A stretch of DNA of 64,000 bases from Campylorhamphus procurvoides (GCA_013396655.1 WBMV01000453.1:409387-473386); one strand, 5' to 3'. Shown: positions 23,201 to 36,820, numbered from the stretch's first letter. Notes: generated from the letters alone by a model not told the origin. Program-made: numbers and translations.

Positions 23201-23255
23201 TATAATATAATATAATATAATATAATATAATATAATATAATATAATATAATATAA
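23201..23255. repeat. (TATAA)11 pentanucleotide array
   Basis: Eleven uninterrupted TATAA units, flanked by imperfect TATTA/ATATT DNA on both sides. The pure core should be length-variable between individuals. Confidence 0.92.
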
Positions 23256-23679
23256 ATATATTTATATAATAAATGAAATTTAATTCAGGGGTTTTTTAAG
23301 ATATTGACTCCTTTTTGGCTTTGTTTTTGTTGTTCCATTTTTCTTATTACAAGGAGATAGAGTAAAAAAAAACAGTTAAAGGATGTGCAGAAACATTTAG
23401 AATTATTTTTAGTTTTTCCTTAATTTTTTGAATGTGACAATTAAACCCTTAAAAGTTATTTTTTTATTTTTTTGTTAAGAAAGTCTGTCATTAAAAAGTT
23501 GTATACAAAAAGACATATTTATTTTCTTCCTTTTTCTTCCCCCCCCGCCAAAGCTTTTAACCACTCTCCCTCAGAAACTTTGATCCAATTAGCTGATTGC
23601 ACTTAAAGTTTTCTTCTTTGGAAGCTGTTAGTTGTTAAAATAGAAAAAAATTGTTTGTTCATATATTTACACACATGGG

Positions 23680-23745
23680 CTTCTTTACATATATACATAT
23701 ATAGGCATATGTGTGTGTATACATATATATATATAGGTATATATG
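23680..23745. repeat. TA/TG-rich imperfect microsatellite
   Basis: Alternating ATATAC, TGTGTG and ATATAT runs without a single pure unit; typical low-complexity DNA. Confidence 0.75.
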
Positions 23746-26700
23746 TGGTTTTCTATATCTACACACTTTTAAACATCTATCAGAGATGCCTTAAATTAAT
23801 ATCATTGAACTACAGGTGATATCAGCCCCAGATATGTTATAAACCTAAATCTGAAAAACTGTTTGCTTGCCAACTGTCTGATGTACTGTTTTTGTAATTT
23901 ATTACTGACCTTGGTTAGCAGGTGTGAAATGTGTCACAAAAGATGATGTGAATCATCATGATGTTGTTTATAATTATTGTGTTGGTTTTCTGCAGCTAAA
24001 ATATGAATGAAACATTGCATTTTATGTAGCTTATTTTAATGACAGCAAAAGAAAATACATACAAGGCAAAACATTTTATGATGCTTCTTTTGTATTTTTA
24101 GAATTTCTGCTATGAAGAAATGCCTATCAAACTTCTTAGACACTTAAGCCAATTTGTAAGTACCTTTCCTGTGATTAAGCAAAAGAAACAATGGTAAGAC
24201 CTCAGTGGTAAGAACATTCATTATCTGCCTCATACCACATTCATTTCCCAACTCTTGCCAGAGGCTTACATCAAATGCAGAATACTCAGCTAGACATAAA
24301 CTTGACAATTGCTCCAAACCATATAGATTGTTCCAGCTTCTTTGACATCTCCAAATACAGTAAGATATATCATTACTTAAATAACAATAACTAGAAGGAT
24401 TCCCCCCTACAAGGTATAAAGACTACATTGTAGCTTTCCTATTAGAGGATGAGTTCTGAAAAATGTATTCTGGCTCTGAGTCACAATTGACCAAAGTTTT
24501 TCCCAGTTATTCAGAATTCTGTGATGTCCCTTTACTAGTAATCTCTTCCCTTCTACTAAATCTAATGAGCCTTAGTCTGTAATGAGTCTGTAAGATGAAG
24601 TTAAACCCTTAATTTCAGCCATTTTCCACTGTTCAATTCCTGACTGTCTCACTCAATTCAGGTAAATCCACAGTCACAGAATATTTTCAAAAATATAGAG
24701 AGTCTTATACACATAAACAATTCCCTGCAGCTGTTCAGGTCTGCTAATACTCTGGTTTGGAATAAATACAATTTGAAAAATAGCTATTTGTTGAAATTAT
24801 TTTATTTAAAGATTTAAGAATTTCATGTTGCACTAGTTCACCTTGCACAGACACATCATGTTTGGTAATATTCTCTTAAATCAGTCTAATGTACTCTGTA
24901 AAATTATGCACCAAACATATCTATTGCCATGTTTTGAAGTTATACTGTTCAAAAAATTTTGGTACTGTTGCCCCATTCTATATTTCTGCCTTGATCTGAG
25001 TGCAGACATAGAAGGTTTTGGATGTAGAAACCACAAACACATATCCATCTATATATGTATATATACATAGTCATTTCTTATAAGAAAATTTTAAAATCAT
25101 CCTTGGATAACTAGTTAAAGAGAGGAATGATGAACTTAATCTGAAGTTTTACATACTTAAAAGGAAAAACTAAGAGTCACATGTACCTTTAGTGATTTGC
25201 CTTATGCAGGTTTAAGTTGAGATACAAAGTACTCTGACATAAACTGGAAAAAGGCAAATACACAAAAATACAAGCCACAAGCATAAGTTTACAACTAAAG
25301 CTACATTGGCTTATGAGATAGTTACCTCAATGTACTCCATCAAATGAAACTACCCATATAAAACTTGTACTTAGGGCACAAATGTAACAATTTTAATGCA
25401 AATTTAATTTCTTAAAGTATCAAAATACATGCAATATTTTAAGGGAATTAAAGATATTGATTTTGGGAATAAATAAAAGTTTAATTTATTGTGTTAATGA
25501 TTCATTGCTAAATTCTGAATATTTGAGATATTTTATTTGAATATATTTTATTATCCTGAATATTTGGGAATATTTCACCTTAGTGGAGTCATATAAGTAT
25601 CAATGCTTTAGCTGGTAGTTCAAGGCAGAACTTCTAGCATTTACAACCTAATACACTTGCAATCAAAATTAATTTTATTCTATTTTTAACTCCAAAACAA
25701 CAAACTTCAAAAGGTTTAAAAAAGAAGTAATCTGCTTCTCTATTAGGAGTAGGGCATAGTAACCATATATATGCCGTATGTAGGGGCTAGTTAACTCATT
25801 TGCTTATTTTTTTTCTTTTTTCCTTTTTTTTAAATTCTATATATAATTCTTTGAATTCAAACTCATTAAAAAAACCTGTTGATGAGATTCAGCTTCAGAG
25901 GAACAGTTTTTGACTCATAATATTTCAAAAAACACATTTCTGGAAATTTTGCTATATTAAATCATTAATATAGGGGTCTGGCACAGTCATTATTGAGTTG
26001 TCATCATAGTCTACAGGATATAAATCTAAAAAAATGCCTTCTGCATAAAGAGAATTCTTTATTAAAACCACCTTTCTTTAAAACTATATTACATCAATAT
26101 GTGATTTTTGTGTGAGCAGGGGTTCCTTTTATGTCACCATGGTTGGTCAACTGCCTGCTTGTGTTGCAACAGTGATAAAGCTACCAGAGAATGTAGAAAG
26201 CAGCTTGAACGGGTGACCTTTTAAAGAAAAGCTTGCCAAATCAGTCATCCTAGGAAATCTTCATTAAAGGGAAGTATCTACCTGCTTGTTTGTTGTTTTT
26301 TTTTTTCAAAACTTGAGAATTGAAATGTCCTAAGGTGATTTCTTTTCATTATATTTGATACCTCCTTATTTTATAGTCCAAATCTGATTCTGTATGTATC
26401 TCAAGCAGATAATTCTAAGAACCAGTAGCAAATTGTTATTCTTGTCTCTGTTCATCATCTGACTGTTTGCTGTTATTTTGGCAAAATCCTCTACAACATA
26501 CAAAGTTCTGCTTCAGGTAGCTTGACAGTGTATAATGACAGACATCAGCTTTATCAGAGCTCACTGCTTAACAGGCATGGACATAGAAAATATTCCTGTA
26601 AAACATGTAGTGAAAATTAGTCAGTAGTACCAAATACATATTCCTGACCATTTTGTTCAAAATGTGAATATCAGCAGGTTAAAGATGACTTGCAGGGACA

Positions 26701-27958
26701 CCCGATATATATATAGAAAGTTAGCAGTTAATATGCCTTCACTGATGATGAGTACGCTAATACAAATTATACTAATACTCCACAGGCATTTAATAAGCCT
26801 CTTGATTCAAAAGTCTCTACCTTATGTGTCGAGTCCTTATAGGCTGTCAGTTGAACAGCTTTTTTACAGTTTGCCTAAATTTTGCAGATTGGCTAGTAGA
26901 TTTTTGAGAATCTACTCAAGAATTTTCAATTCATGAAAAAATGTACAAGGAATTTTTTTTTCCTGTATTCCTTCAGCTCAAGGAAGCTGCCATCTGCTTC
27001 AGTCATGCAAGGGAGGAGTTCAACTAACAGCAACTGACATGTGAATTCCAGAGCTGTTGTGTCAACACTTCCAAAGCTGTGGCTAAGTCAATAATTGGCT
27101 AGCTAGAAACAATCATGGGGTGACACATTTCTAATTAGCAACTAGATAGTTAGTATTTTTCCCTCTTTAAACGGCAGAAAATGCAGGGCTCCATCCTCTT
27201 TCAGAACAAATAATAAAAAAATATCCTAGGTGTATAATTTAGTTAACTTTTTCTTCACTACTACTAAAAATACAATATAACACAAGGATAAATTGTATAC
27301 CTCCTAATATTGAAAGATGGAAATTTGTCTTTAAACACCTTACTTCTTGAATACATTGATATCCTGAAGCAAGACAAGAAATTTCCTCAAGCTATACGTA
27401 GTTCATGGCTGCTTTACACTTCTTACTGTAACAGAAAGTGAAGCGACCTTCTCCAGTTCTCAAGAGCATACTTTTGCAGGGGAATAAATGCTGTGCCTGT
27501 TTTCTACAGTCTATCTATCAGTGACCATTTGTGCTGTGAATAAAAGTGCAGGGAAGATCTTGTTGCTAAGCTGCCAGAAATTGCACCACAGTTAGATAAA
27601 AGACCTGGTTAAAAAAGAAAAGGGGCTAGTGGTGGAAGAAAAGCAAACATTTTCACAGGTGACTTGGCTAGAGATTTAGTTCAGCAAAGACTTTTCTTTT
27701 AGTTTGAAAGAAACTGAAGGGGAAAAAAAAAGGAACAGATTTTTTTTTTAATTATTTGAAAATACCAGGAAAAGTAAGAAAATTGTCTGGAAACATACCA
27801 TGAAGTAACTGTCAGAATGGACAATAAATAAAAGCAGATAGGAGCAAAAGTAACCATAATTATATTAAAGTGAAAAAGAGATGTGCTAAAACTGTGTATC
27901 AAAGCTCTAAGAACTTTAACAGCATATTTGAAGAGCAAAAGAAGACTCCCCTTGTCAC

Positions 27959-27990
27959 TTAATGTGATCTTTGTTTTAAGATCACATTAA
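27959..27990. other. Perfect 13-bp inverted repeat, 6-nt loop
   Basis: Left arm TTAATGTGATCTT (27959-27971) and right arm AAGATCACATTAA (27978-27990) are exact reverse complements separated by TGTTTT. It is too short for a microRNA precursor and has no GC-rich stem plus T-run as in a terminator. Function unknown. Confidence 0.85.
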
Positions 27991-30900
27991 AACAGTGTCT
28001 TTATGTAGGCTACCAATAAGAGGACCCTTACATCCTAGGGGGATATTTTTTGTTATTTTTAATATTGTAATTATAGTTGAAGCTTATAAAATAAATTATA
28101 ACTTTAGTTAAAGACCTGCCTTTACTCTGAAGAACACTTTTGATCACTCATATCTTTCTTACAGTTTAATTTGCCAAAATTAATGTTTGGACAGGTGGGA
28201 AGCCACCTAAACTTGGTTTTCTAACATAGCCTTCTAAAGAAATAAATTTTCTGAGATAATGTTGGTCATCCTTCTTCCACTCTTTCCTTTCATCAAAGCT
28301 ATTGAATGAAATGGCATGGAGCTAAACTTAATTATTTTTTTAAAAAGAGTTTCTACAATTTCTTTTTTTAAGCTGTAAAGAATTAATTTATTAAAACTAA
28401 ATTTTATAGTAATGCACAGATGACATTTGTGAGCTTTTTAGATGGATAATTATTTTCATTCTGTTTTTAATGAAGAATTTAGCCCAGAAATATTGAGAAT
28501 TATGAGTACTGAAATCCTAATTATGTAGTTACTGGAAACACTGAGATACTAATCTTTAGATTATTTTATATATTAACAGTTACAAAGAAGAACTTTTTAG
28601 TTACAGTCAATTTCATCCTAATATGTGTTTCAGGTTGATAAGATGAGTTATCTCTATTGGTCTTGACCGCTTATAAAGAGAATTAAGGACTCAGCAGTGT
28701 ATGCTCACAGATTTATTGCAGAATTGAATCCTAGCATTACTTCTGCAATAACCCCTCGCAAACATCGATGTTAAAAACCAAGAACTTTTAAACTCTACAA
28801 ATTTCCAGTGCTTTTAAAACTATGCAATAGATCCAGTGTGAAGTGAGAATGATTTTTCCCTGTTCTTCCCCAGCATTTGATGTTAAAAACCATCCTGAAT
28901 TCACAACTTTGTTTTTTTTCTTCTAAATGCACATAGCTTAATTTAATCCTTTCCTCATTCTTGTAATACAATTAAATAAAAAGTCTCTTTCAGATTTTGC
29001 AAATGATTTTTATTACAATACTAATAATTACCTAAGGAATACTTGTCACTTTGCATCATGCCATTCTTTTTTTTCATTAGTCCTACCACAAATGGTGCAG
29101 ATTCAGGGGAACTAGTTACACTTACTCCAAATCTCCCAAACTTTCCCAATTACTTCTTACAAAATTTAAATTATTGTGAAAAGTTTTACATTTTCAGTCA
29201 TGAGGGATGGTATAATTGTCTAATAACAAAGTATTTTGTGTTCTTGCGTCGTATTTTCTGCTTAAACATTGAAACATACATTTGAGATGACGAAAAAGCA
29301 CAGTTATGTCAAAGATTTCCAAATATGAATATAATTTTATTTTTTTTTCCAGTTTTATCAAACATTTATTTAACATAATGAAATCACAGAATATGAGCAT
29401 AAGAACTGTGACAAGTGCATAAATAGTACAGTTGTAGCTGCAGAAAGGAATCTACAACCTTTTTTTGTGTTTGAAGCAGCATTAATTTTTGAACAAACAT
29501 CTGCCTTAGCATACTCAGGATCAGGTACATGTGACTATGGTGTGGAAAGCCACATCTCCTCAATGTCAATGAAAAGCCGTATTTTCCTCCCAAAATTTCA
29601 ACAGGATCCTTAAGATACTCCAACAGAGACAATTCCAAAGGGTCCCCCACAAAGCAAAAGATACAGCGAAGCTAGTCCTTTTCTACTTCCCTCTGAATTT
29701 ATGCTTATATTCCAGGTCCACCAAGAAATGGCAGGAAATTTTGAATTCAAGTACATCAATCTGTCTTTAGATCATTGTTTAATACGTCATGTTATCCTCC
29801 CCCTCTCCCCCCCCAAAAAAATAAAAGCTTCAGAGATCTGACAACAAAAAGCTGCATAGCACAAGCAACCTGAGTTCTACCAGTTAGAAAGCATTCAAAG
29901 CTTGACTTCCACCAAGCCCTTTCTACTTTTATGGCTCTCTGCATTCTGACTACTAAGTAAAACAGGATTCTTTCAAAGTCCTGGGCATTTTGCCACCACT
30001 TTGGGCCATGGGGCCAATAAAAATCATTAGCAATACATAAATTTTATCCAGTGGGCTTTCCTGAACATGTGCAAATGTTCATAAGGTTAGAGAACAGAAA
30101 TCCATATGCTGTATCTTACATGCTTGGAATGCATTGAGTTTAACTAGTTTAAAATAAGTTCATATGAATATCCTGGCATTTTTATATCAATTTAGGACAC
30201 ATGTGGTTCAAGTACCACAATAAGAGTCCTGATTAAATAAACAGATGGCTATTACATTCCAACAGATAAAACCAATCACTGAAAAAAGCACTCCTTTTTC
30301 ATCTTTACTGTTTTATAGTAACACTAAGCTACAATATTAAGGAAATATCAAAATTTTCTGAGGTGGAAATTTGCCATTTTAAAATAGAAAGTTTCCATCT
30401 TTAAGAGAGTTAACATTTCCTGTGGTAAGGCAACACTGTTGAGATATTTGGGGATGGGGGGGTGGGTGAAACCTAGTATTCTGTAAAACATTTCCATGGG
30501 ATATTATGAAACATTTTTGACCAATTTTAACTTAGATAAAACTTGCTCTCTTAGCATGACTACCTTACCTGACTTATTCAGTAAGAAGTACATACTACTG
30601 TTTAACTATAAGCTTGATACACTTGGAAAAAATACCCTATTTCTGTCTTGTCCTTGTGCTATTTTGAATAAACAGGACAGCTAATAGTTTGTTTTGTTTT
30701 GTTCAAATGTGTTGTTTGGTGTTTTTTTTTTCCCTAGACTAGTGTCAGGTAGTATACAAGTTAAATGTGAAAACAAAACCAGCAGAAGCAACCTGTAAGC
30801 CTTTAAAAAATATCAATGCCTAAGCAGGACCCAAGGAATTTACGTATAAACATATTGGGTCTGATAAATAAGACACTCAAAGGAACCCTGCACACATTGC

Positions 30901-31243
30901 TCTATAATGATATCATTTTACTGAAAATTGTGACATAAAAGAATTGAGCATTTAAACATCCTACAATTTTGGAAGTAGGCTTGAAGACAATTTCATAGGG
31001 CTTTGTTTTGGAGATAAATGGAACTGAAGCTGAGGTATTTTATAATTTATGTTTTATTGTGGCTCTGGCTATACACCCACACCAAAACTATTCCTTTTTT
31101 TTTGGGTTATTAGATTTTGAAAAGTGTAAGACAGTGTACATGGAAACACTGAGGCAGAGGTCTCTTGAAAGAGAGATGAAAATTAACCACTAAAATTATT
31201 TTGCCTAAGAGTTGCAATTACTAGGATGATACTAACATTATTC

Positions 31244-31248
31244 TCAGT
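31244..31248. repeat. Left target-site duplication (TCAGT)
   Basis: Exact match to 31837-31841 beyond the other end of the LTR. Confidence 0.8.
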
Positions 31249-31836
31249 TATAGTGGGCTGACCCTGACTGGACACCAGGTGCCCACCAAGCAGCTCTATC
31301 ACTCCCCTTCCCAGCTGGACGGGGAGAGAGAATAAGATTGAAAATTACTCCTAGGTTGAGATAAATCAGTTTACTAAAGCAAAAGTGAAAGTTTGTGTGC
31401 ACACAAATGAAGCAGAAAATAACAAAATTTATTCTCTACTTCCCATTAGTAAGCAATGTCCAGCCACTTCCCGGGAAGCCCGGCTTCAGCATGCATGGAA
31501 ATTACTCAGCAGGCAAACACTGTAAACAACAAATACCCCAACTTCCTATCCTTTCCTTAGTTTTTAAATCTGAGATGACATCGCATGGTATGGAATATCC
31601 CTTTGATTAATTTGGGTCAGCCGCCTGGTTGTGTCCACTCCCAGGATGTTGCCCTCTACAGAAGGCAGGGAATGGAGGAATGTTGGGAAATAATGATGCT
31701 GCTGTGCCAGCTCTGCTCAGCAGCAGCTCTGCCAAAACACTGGGGTGTTACCAAAACCTTTGTAGCTACTAATGCAAAGCATAGAACTGTGAGGGCCACT
31801 CTACGTAAATGAACTTTATCTCAGCCAGACCCAACA
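31249..31836 (-). mobile_element. Solo LTR, avian ERVL-type, minus orientation
   Basis: The 588-bp element is bounded by TCAGT duplications. On the plus strand it starts TATAGTGGGCTGACCC, then has GGACACCAGGTGCCCACC. Near 31582 it carries GATGACATCGCATGGTATGG followed by GGAATATCCC, and it ends CAGCCAGACCCAACA. These blocks are the inverted order of an avian LTR. The first dinucleotide is TA where TG is expected, so one end has mutated. The 71- and 75-codon frames at 31395-31812 are repeat shadows. Confidence 0.82.
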
Positions 31837-31841
31837 TCAGT
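31837..31841. repeat. Right target-site duplication (TCAGT)
   Basis: Exact match to 31244-31248. Confidence 0.8.
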
Positions 31842-33045
31842 GCGAGCATATTTCAGAATCAAAGTATATTCAGAGAAAAAAAGTCAAACAAACCAACAAC
31901 AACAGAAAACAACAACAACAACAAAATAAATCCCTTCCCAAACACCCTCAGATGTAATAATTAAGAAGTAATTAAAACTACTGTTCCTGAGATGTAAAAA
32001 TCCCAGAAAGAGTAGGAAAAGATTGGGGAAAAAAAAAAAAGGTTCTATTTTAAGACATTTAATTTGGCCTGAGGAGATTCTTAATTTTTTATATGTTGTG
32101 ATCTCAAGTTATTGACGTCACAGAAATTTTGGATGCTTAGACAGATTCCAAGTGACTGTAGAGGAAATATGCTGCATTTATGTTACTCTTATGTTAAGTC
32201 ACCATGATCTAAATTTTCTAAGCTCTACACTGGTTGTGAGAAAAAAATGTCCTTATAAAATGTGAGCATTTTCTTTCATTGTGTTACAATATTTAATCTG
32301 GGTAGGTTGTCAAAATAGTTTGTCTATATCTCCTGCTTCTTTCAGTTGTTGCTAATACCTTTCTTAATTTATTATGTAGTTTTCAGCTGTGTAAGAGTGA
32401 TAAAAAAATAGCACTTAGAGTTTAGTTTTGATGACATGTACGGTGTGCTAGGCACTTCTATAAAAATAAGGCAAAACAAAGGTGAAATAACTAGAGAACT
32501 GACTGGATCACATTAGAAAGACAGCTCTGATAACAAGTACATTTAATATATTAATTTTATTGATTTTTTAATAAAGAAATATTCAATCTTTTTTTCTCAG
32601 ATAATTCTGTGTTTAAGATGAGTAGAAATATTGCCAAGTGACCATCTAGGCATGAGAAACACAGAACATGGCCATAAACAAATCTGAGTGACCATAACTG
32701 GGGAAAATGACATTGCTTGTACTGGGAAACTTAAAAATTTAATATATTAATCTGTCAACCTTGCTAGGCTTGGAAATTCAGTTTTATTTCTTTTTATTTA
32801 AGTTTTTTACTTAAAATAACATTCAAACTGATTGCTTTCAAAAGCCATTCCCTTCAAATTTTTATTTGATTATTCAGTTCATGCCCATTATTTAAGGCTA
32901 AAATAATATCATTCAAGGTTAATTCAAATCAAATTGGATGACCTGATTTTTTATAAAAAGGAACAATGTAAAAAAAAAAATTGACTCCTTAGAAATATCT
33001 GTGAGACTATCAAGTAAATCATGTACATATATATATAAAATATAA

Positions 33046-33060
33046 NNNNNNNNNNNNNNN
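33046..33060. other. Undetermined bases (15 N)
   Basis: Run of N between TATATAAAATATAA and AATATAATTTTAAA. The short length suggests an unresolved AT-rich repeat rather than a scaffold gap of known size. Confidence 0.95.
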
Positions 33061-35194
33061 AATATAATTTTAAATTATTTAATTTAAAAAGTTTTTACAC
33101 ATTATGGGAGTTTCCAAAAGGAAGAGAAATCTTATTATTTTATAATTTTAAAATATTTATTTTATTTTTTATTAATTTTTAATTAAAAATATTTTAAAAA
33201 ATAATTTTTATTATTTATTTCCAAGTGAAAGAAATATTATTAGTTGCTTATAGCATAATTGAGATTCTCTATTGTTCCTCTAAAGAAAAACATAGGAAAC
33301 ATTTTTTAAGACAAATGGGACAGAAGTTCTATTTATTGTATATCTATAAAAATGTACACATACACACACATAGTACATAATTTGATTTTTTTCTCTTCCA
33401 TTTCCCATTTTCCTCCACCCAGTAATTAAACATACCAGGGTTTCATGCTGACTGATGATGTGTTGGACTAACCATTACATGCCTTCCAGCACCAGTTGCT
33501 CACAGCGCAGCCTGACTCATTTATGAGGTTGCTTAAAAATAGTATGTGTAGTGAGCTAAAAAGTGCTGTCAAGCCCCAAAAGAATGCTCTGAATTGTCAC
33601 TTACCATCCCTTACATGTAACTATCCTTTATGACACTAGCAGAGTAATTTAACTGTTGCGGATGTTGGTACCCATAATCACCTAAACTGTAGATCAATAC
33701 AAACTTTCACTTTTACTCCAGATTTTGAAAACAGAATGTCTGAGGTATACAGACGCACATTTTGCAAATTAAACCGAGAGCAGATGAGTGTTGTGGATAG
33801 AGGGTAACACTAACACCTGAAATTACCTGATAGCAGGAAGCCAGCCCTAGGCTAGCTCTCAGCACCCGGTATGCACCAGCTCAGGTTACCTGCCAGTAAG
33901 ATTCCTCACAGGATTCTCTGCTGTCTGTCTGTCACATACATCATTGAAGTAATTTGGTTGGATTCTACTGCAATAAGTAAAAGGACAGTATCAGTAATCA
34001 CCAATCATCTTGAAGAGGTATTTTGTCTTTAGAATACTATGCACTCGTTTATTCTGGATTGTGGGTTCTTTTTAAACATTTTTTTTTCCACTGGATAATA
34101 CTGTATTATCACAAATAAATATAAGTATGGCTTCTTTGGTTTTATCTACACAAATATCATTGTTTAACAGTTGTCAATTCAGTTTCAGCTATTCATATGA
34201 AAGTTACATCAATAGGCAGTTCTGACCTTCATGTTTGTTTCTGATATATATTTTCTACAGAATCAAAACATAAATTCCTAGGACTCTTATCTTTTTAACT
34301 TTTTTCAGTAATTTCAGTTCACTTTAGTTTTAAAGTGATACATTTGAATTTACTTTTTTCCACTAGAAAGAAATTATAAAAAAGACAAGGTCTTGCACTC
34401 AGATACAAAAATGGTTTTGGTTATTTCAAGGACTATAATCATCTTGAAAGAATTATAATTAATTTTAAAGCTAAGCTGACAAAAAGTCTTCATCATTAGG
34501 TTTTCATTTATTTCAGTGGACTTTGTAAGTTTTGGATTTCTTTAATTTTGGCACAGAAAACTTTGTGTTTGTTTGTTTGGTTGGTTGGTTTTAATTCTCC
34601 CAGATCAGATGAGGAGAAGTGTATGAAAAAATAAGGTAGAAGCTCTGATGAGTATAATAGTTAATCTTGGAAAGCTGTAACAAATTTTAAGTGCTTTGCC
34701 ACCAGTATCACACAGTCTCTGCTATCTATATCCCTATACATAACTGGCACAAGCTACTGTGCAGGCCTTTTTCACTTTCAAAAGGAAACATTCCTCAAAT
34801 CTAATCGAATTGGCATTGTCATTGTTGAATGTTGCTGTTTGCCCTACAGAACTGCCCTTTTGTTAGATCTTACAAACTTTCTGTCAATGGAGCCTTCTAA
34901 TGCAAATGTTTTGTAAAATCTGGAACATCATTTGGGCTTGAATTTCTCTTAACCCAAACCAAGCAGAATCTTAGCTATCTGCTTGGGAGAAACATTTGGA
35001 AAGATTAACACAAAGAAATATTGCTGCTTATAAACCTCTGTCCTTCAGCACTATTTTAGGCCCACAGACAATTTCAAAATAAGTGATTAATACAGCAGCA
35101 TTTAACGAAAATTATAAATGCGATTTACTGTATGGAACTTTTTTTTTTTGTAAAGAGGGTAATAGACCTGCTACTGTAGGAAGGATAAGTTTGT

Positions 35195-35246
35195 CTTTTG
35201 CCTTCCTTCACTGGTGATATTTTTTGCCTTCCTTCACTGGTGATAT
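35195..35246. repeat. 26-bp tandem duplication (two copies)
   Basis: The unit containing CCTTCCTTCACTGGTGATAT occurs at 35195-35220 and again at 35221-35246, with a single base difference at the first position. Near identity means a recent duplication. Confidence 0.92.
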
Positions 35247-35301
35247 TTTTTTTGTAGTGTACTTTTATGAGAACAGCTTACTGACAAAGGTATGTTTAAA
35301 T

Positions 35302-35338
<37 letters not shown>
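35302..35338. repeat. Compound (TA)n(TG)n microsatellite
   Basis: About seven TA units run directly into about eleven TG units. It lies 55 bp after the 26-bp tandem duplication. Confidence 0.92.
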
Positions 35339-36239
35339 CTTGTGAACATATATGTCTTGTGAAGCATCAAAAAGGCATGTCCATGTCCTTTACTTTTTTT
35401 TCCTTTTGCTTCCGAACACTGAAACACAGCTGCAGCATTGTTCTGTATAAATAACATAAAATATAAAGCCACGCTCTTTGGGGAAAATAAACCATTTCTC
35501 ATCTGGTGCATAAAATACCTTTTTGACTTCGAAAGCTATGCAGAACTGCTGTATTTTATACATAGGAGAATGTTAATACGTGCATGCTTTAGGAGAAAAA
35601 TATCTAGATGAACAGACTTTATCAGGTGTCAAAAAACATCAGTTGATAAATAGCTTTGTATGTGTTCTGAGTTAACATTAATCAAAAAACGAAAGTATTC
35701 CCTCTTAATCCAACCTCCTGGAATAATCACACATTTAAGCAGAATATAAATTAACTAGAAGACAGGTATATAAGGCAGGTATTCCAAGATTTTATTGCAG
35801 GAATAAGACTGGAAAAAGTAGGACTATAACTACAAAAATGACAACTATTTCACATATTCCTAAAAGCCAGCATATTGTCTTAATTTCAGCTAGTCTATTT
35901 ATTGGATTTATGCTAATTTTATGTTGCAAATGGAATCCTTTCTCACTGCCAAAGTGAAACAGCTGTGTAATATATTAAGGATTATTATTCATAAATAATT
36001 CTAGCAGGGTCCTCCTCTGTCTTACAGTTATGTGTAGCTCTGTTATGCACCTCTTAAAGGTGGTATTTGTTAAGCAATAGAAGCATTATTTGGTCATAAA
36101 ACAGAGCAAAGAGGAAAACAACAAATCAAATAATGCAACATTACCAACTGGATTATGTGTACTTCTCTGCTAATGAGTTTGTAAATTCATTAAACACATA
36201 GATTTGAGATGTGTTAAAGCCATGGGAAATGAGGCTGAA

Positions 36240-36820
36240 AAACTTCTCAAACACTTCAGGAATTCATCTGTGGAAATTCTCTCCTGATGAGAGGGTCACT
36301 ATATCTAAACTTTTCCTGACAGATGTTTACCTAATTTGTTCTTAAAAGCACATATAGATTCCACATCCTGCCAGTGCAATCACTTACCTAGCTTAAATAC
36401 CTTCAAGGCTGGAAAGTTTTCCTAACATCTAAGTTAGATCTCCTTCATTGCAATTTAATATATTTCTTTTTTTTCCTCTCGGAGAACAGGTAGTTTATTC
36501 TTTTTTTCCATATTCTTCCACAGGTTTGAAGTCTAATACTTTGTTTCCCTTCAGTTTCCAGTTCTTCAGGTTAAACTAGTTGAAGTCCTTAGAATTTCCT
36601 CACAGGTAGTTCTTTTCTAGATTTCTGGCCATTGTTGCAACTGTTTTCCAGACTGTCACACGGGTCCAAATCTTTATTTAAATGTGAGGTCCAAACAGGC
36701 CAACAATTCAGCTGAGATCTCACCCATGCTGGACAGACAGGAGGATTTGCTATAGTGTCTAATTTATATATGTTCTTGCAAGAGCAGGACAGGTACCAGG
36801 TACTGGGACTGTCAGTCAAC
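36240..36820 (-). mobile_element. Very old CR1 LINE remnant, minus orientation
   Basis: Inverted CR1 blocks are still legible in order: CCTGACAGATGTTTACCTAA, AGATTCCACATCC, TTTTCCTAACATCTAAG, TCCTTCATTGCAATTTAA, then farther on GGGTCCAAATC and ATTCAGCTGAGATCTCACC. Divergence and internal indels are high, as for CR1 subfamilies shared by birds and other reptiles. It is much older than the CR1 copies that keep a clear 8-bp end repeat. Confidence 0.65.

Larger units (their letters stand above)
23071..31248. other. Long AT-rich spacer without genes
   Basis: About 8 kb with a TATAA array (23201), a TA/TG-rich patch (23680-23745), a perfect hairpin (27959-27990), several T/G-rich patches and C runs near 29808. 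Frames of up to 90 codons are isolated and lack any recognised motif. The block at 28640-28780 is less degenerate than average. Confidence 0.45.
31842..36239. other. AT-rich spacer with assembly gap and microsatellites
   Basis: Contains a CAA-rich patch near 31895-31925, a 15-N gap at 33046-33060 beside strongly self-complementary AT DNA, a balanced-composition stretch at 33480-33930, and a duplicated 26-bp unit followed by a TA/TG microsatellite near 35200-35340. No gene seen. Confidence 0.45.

Noticed and set aside
31895..31925. CRISPR-like or regulatory direct repeats
   Set aside because: They are simple CAA trinucleotide repeats; nothing in this eukaryotic window resembles a CRISPR array.
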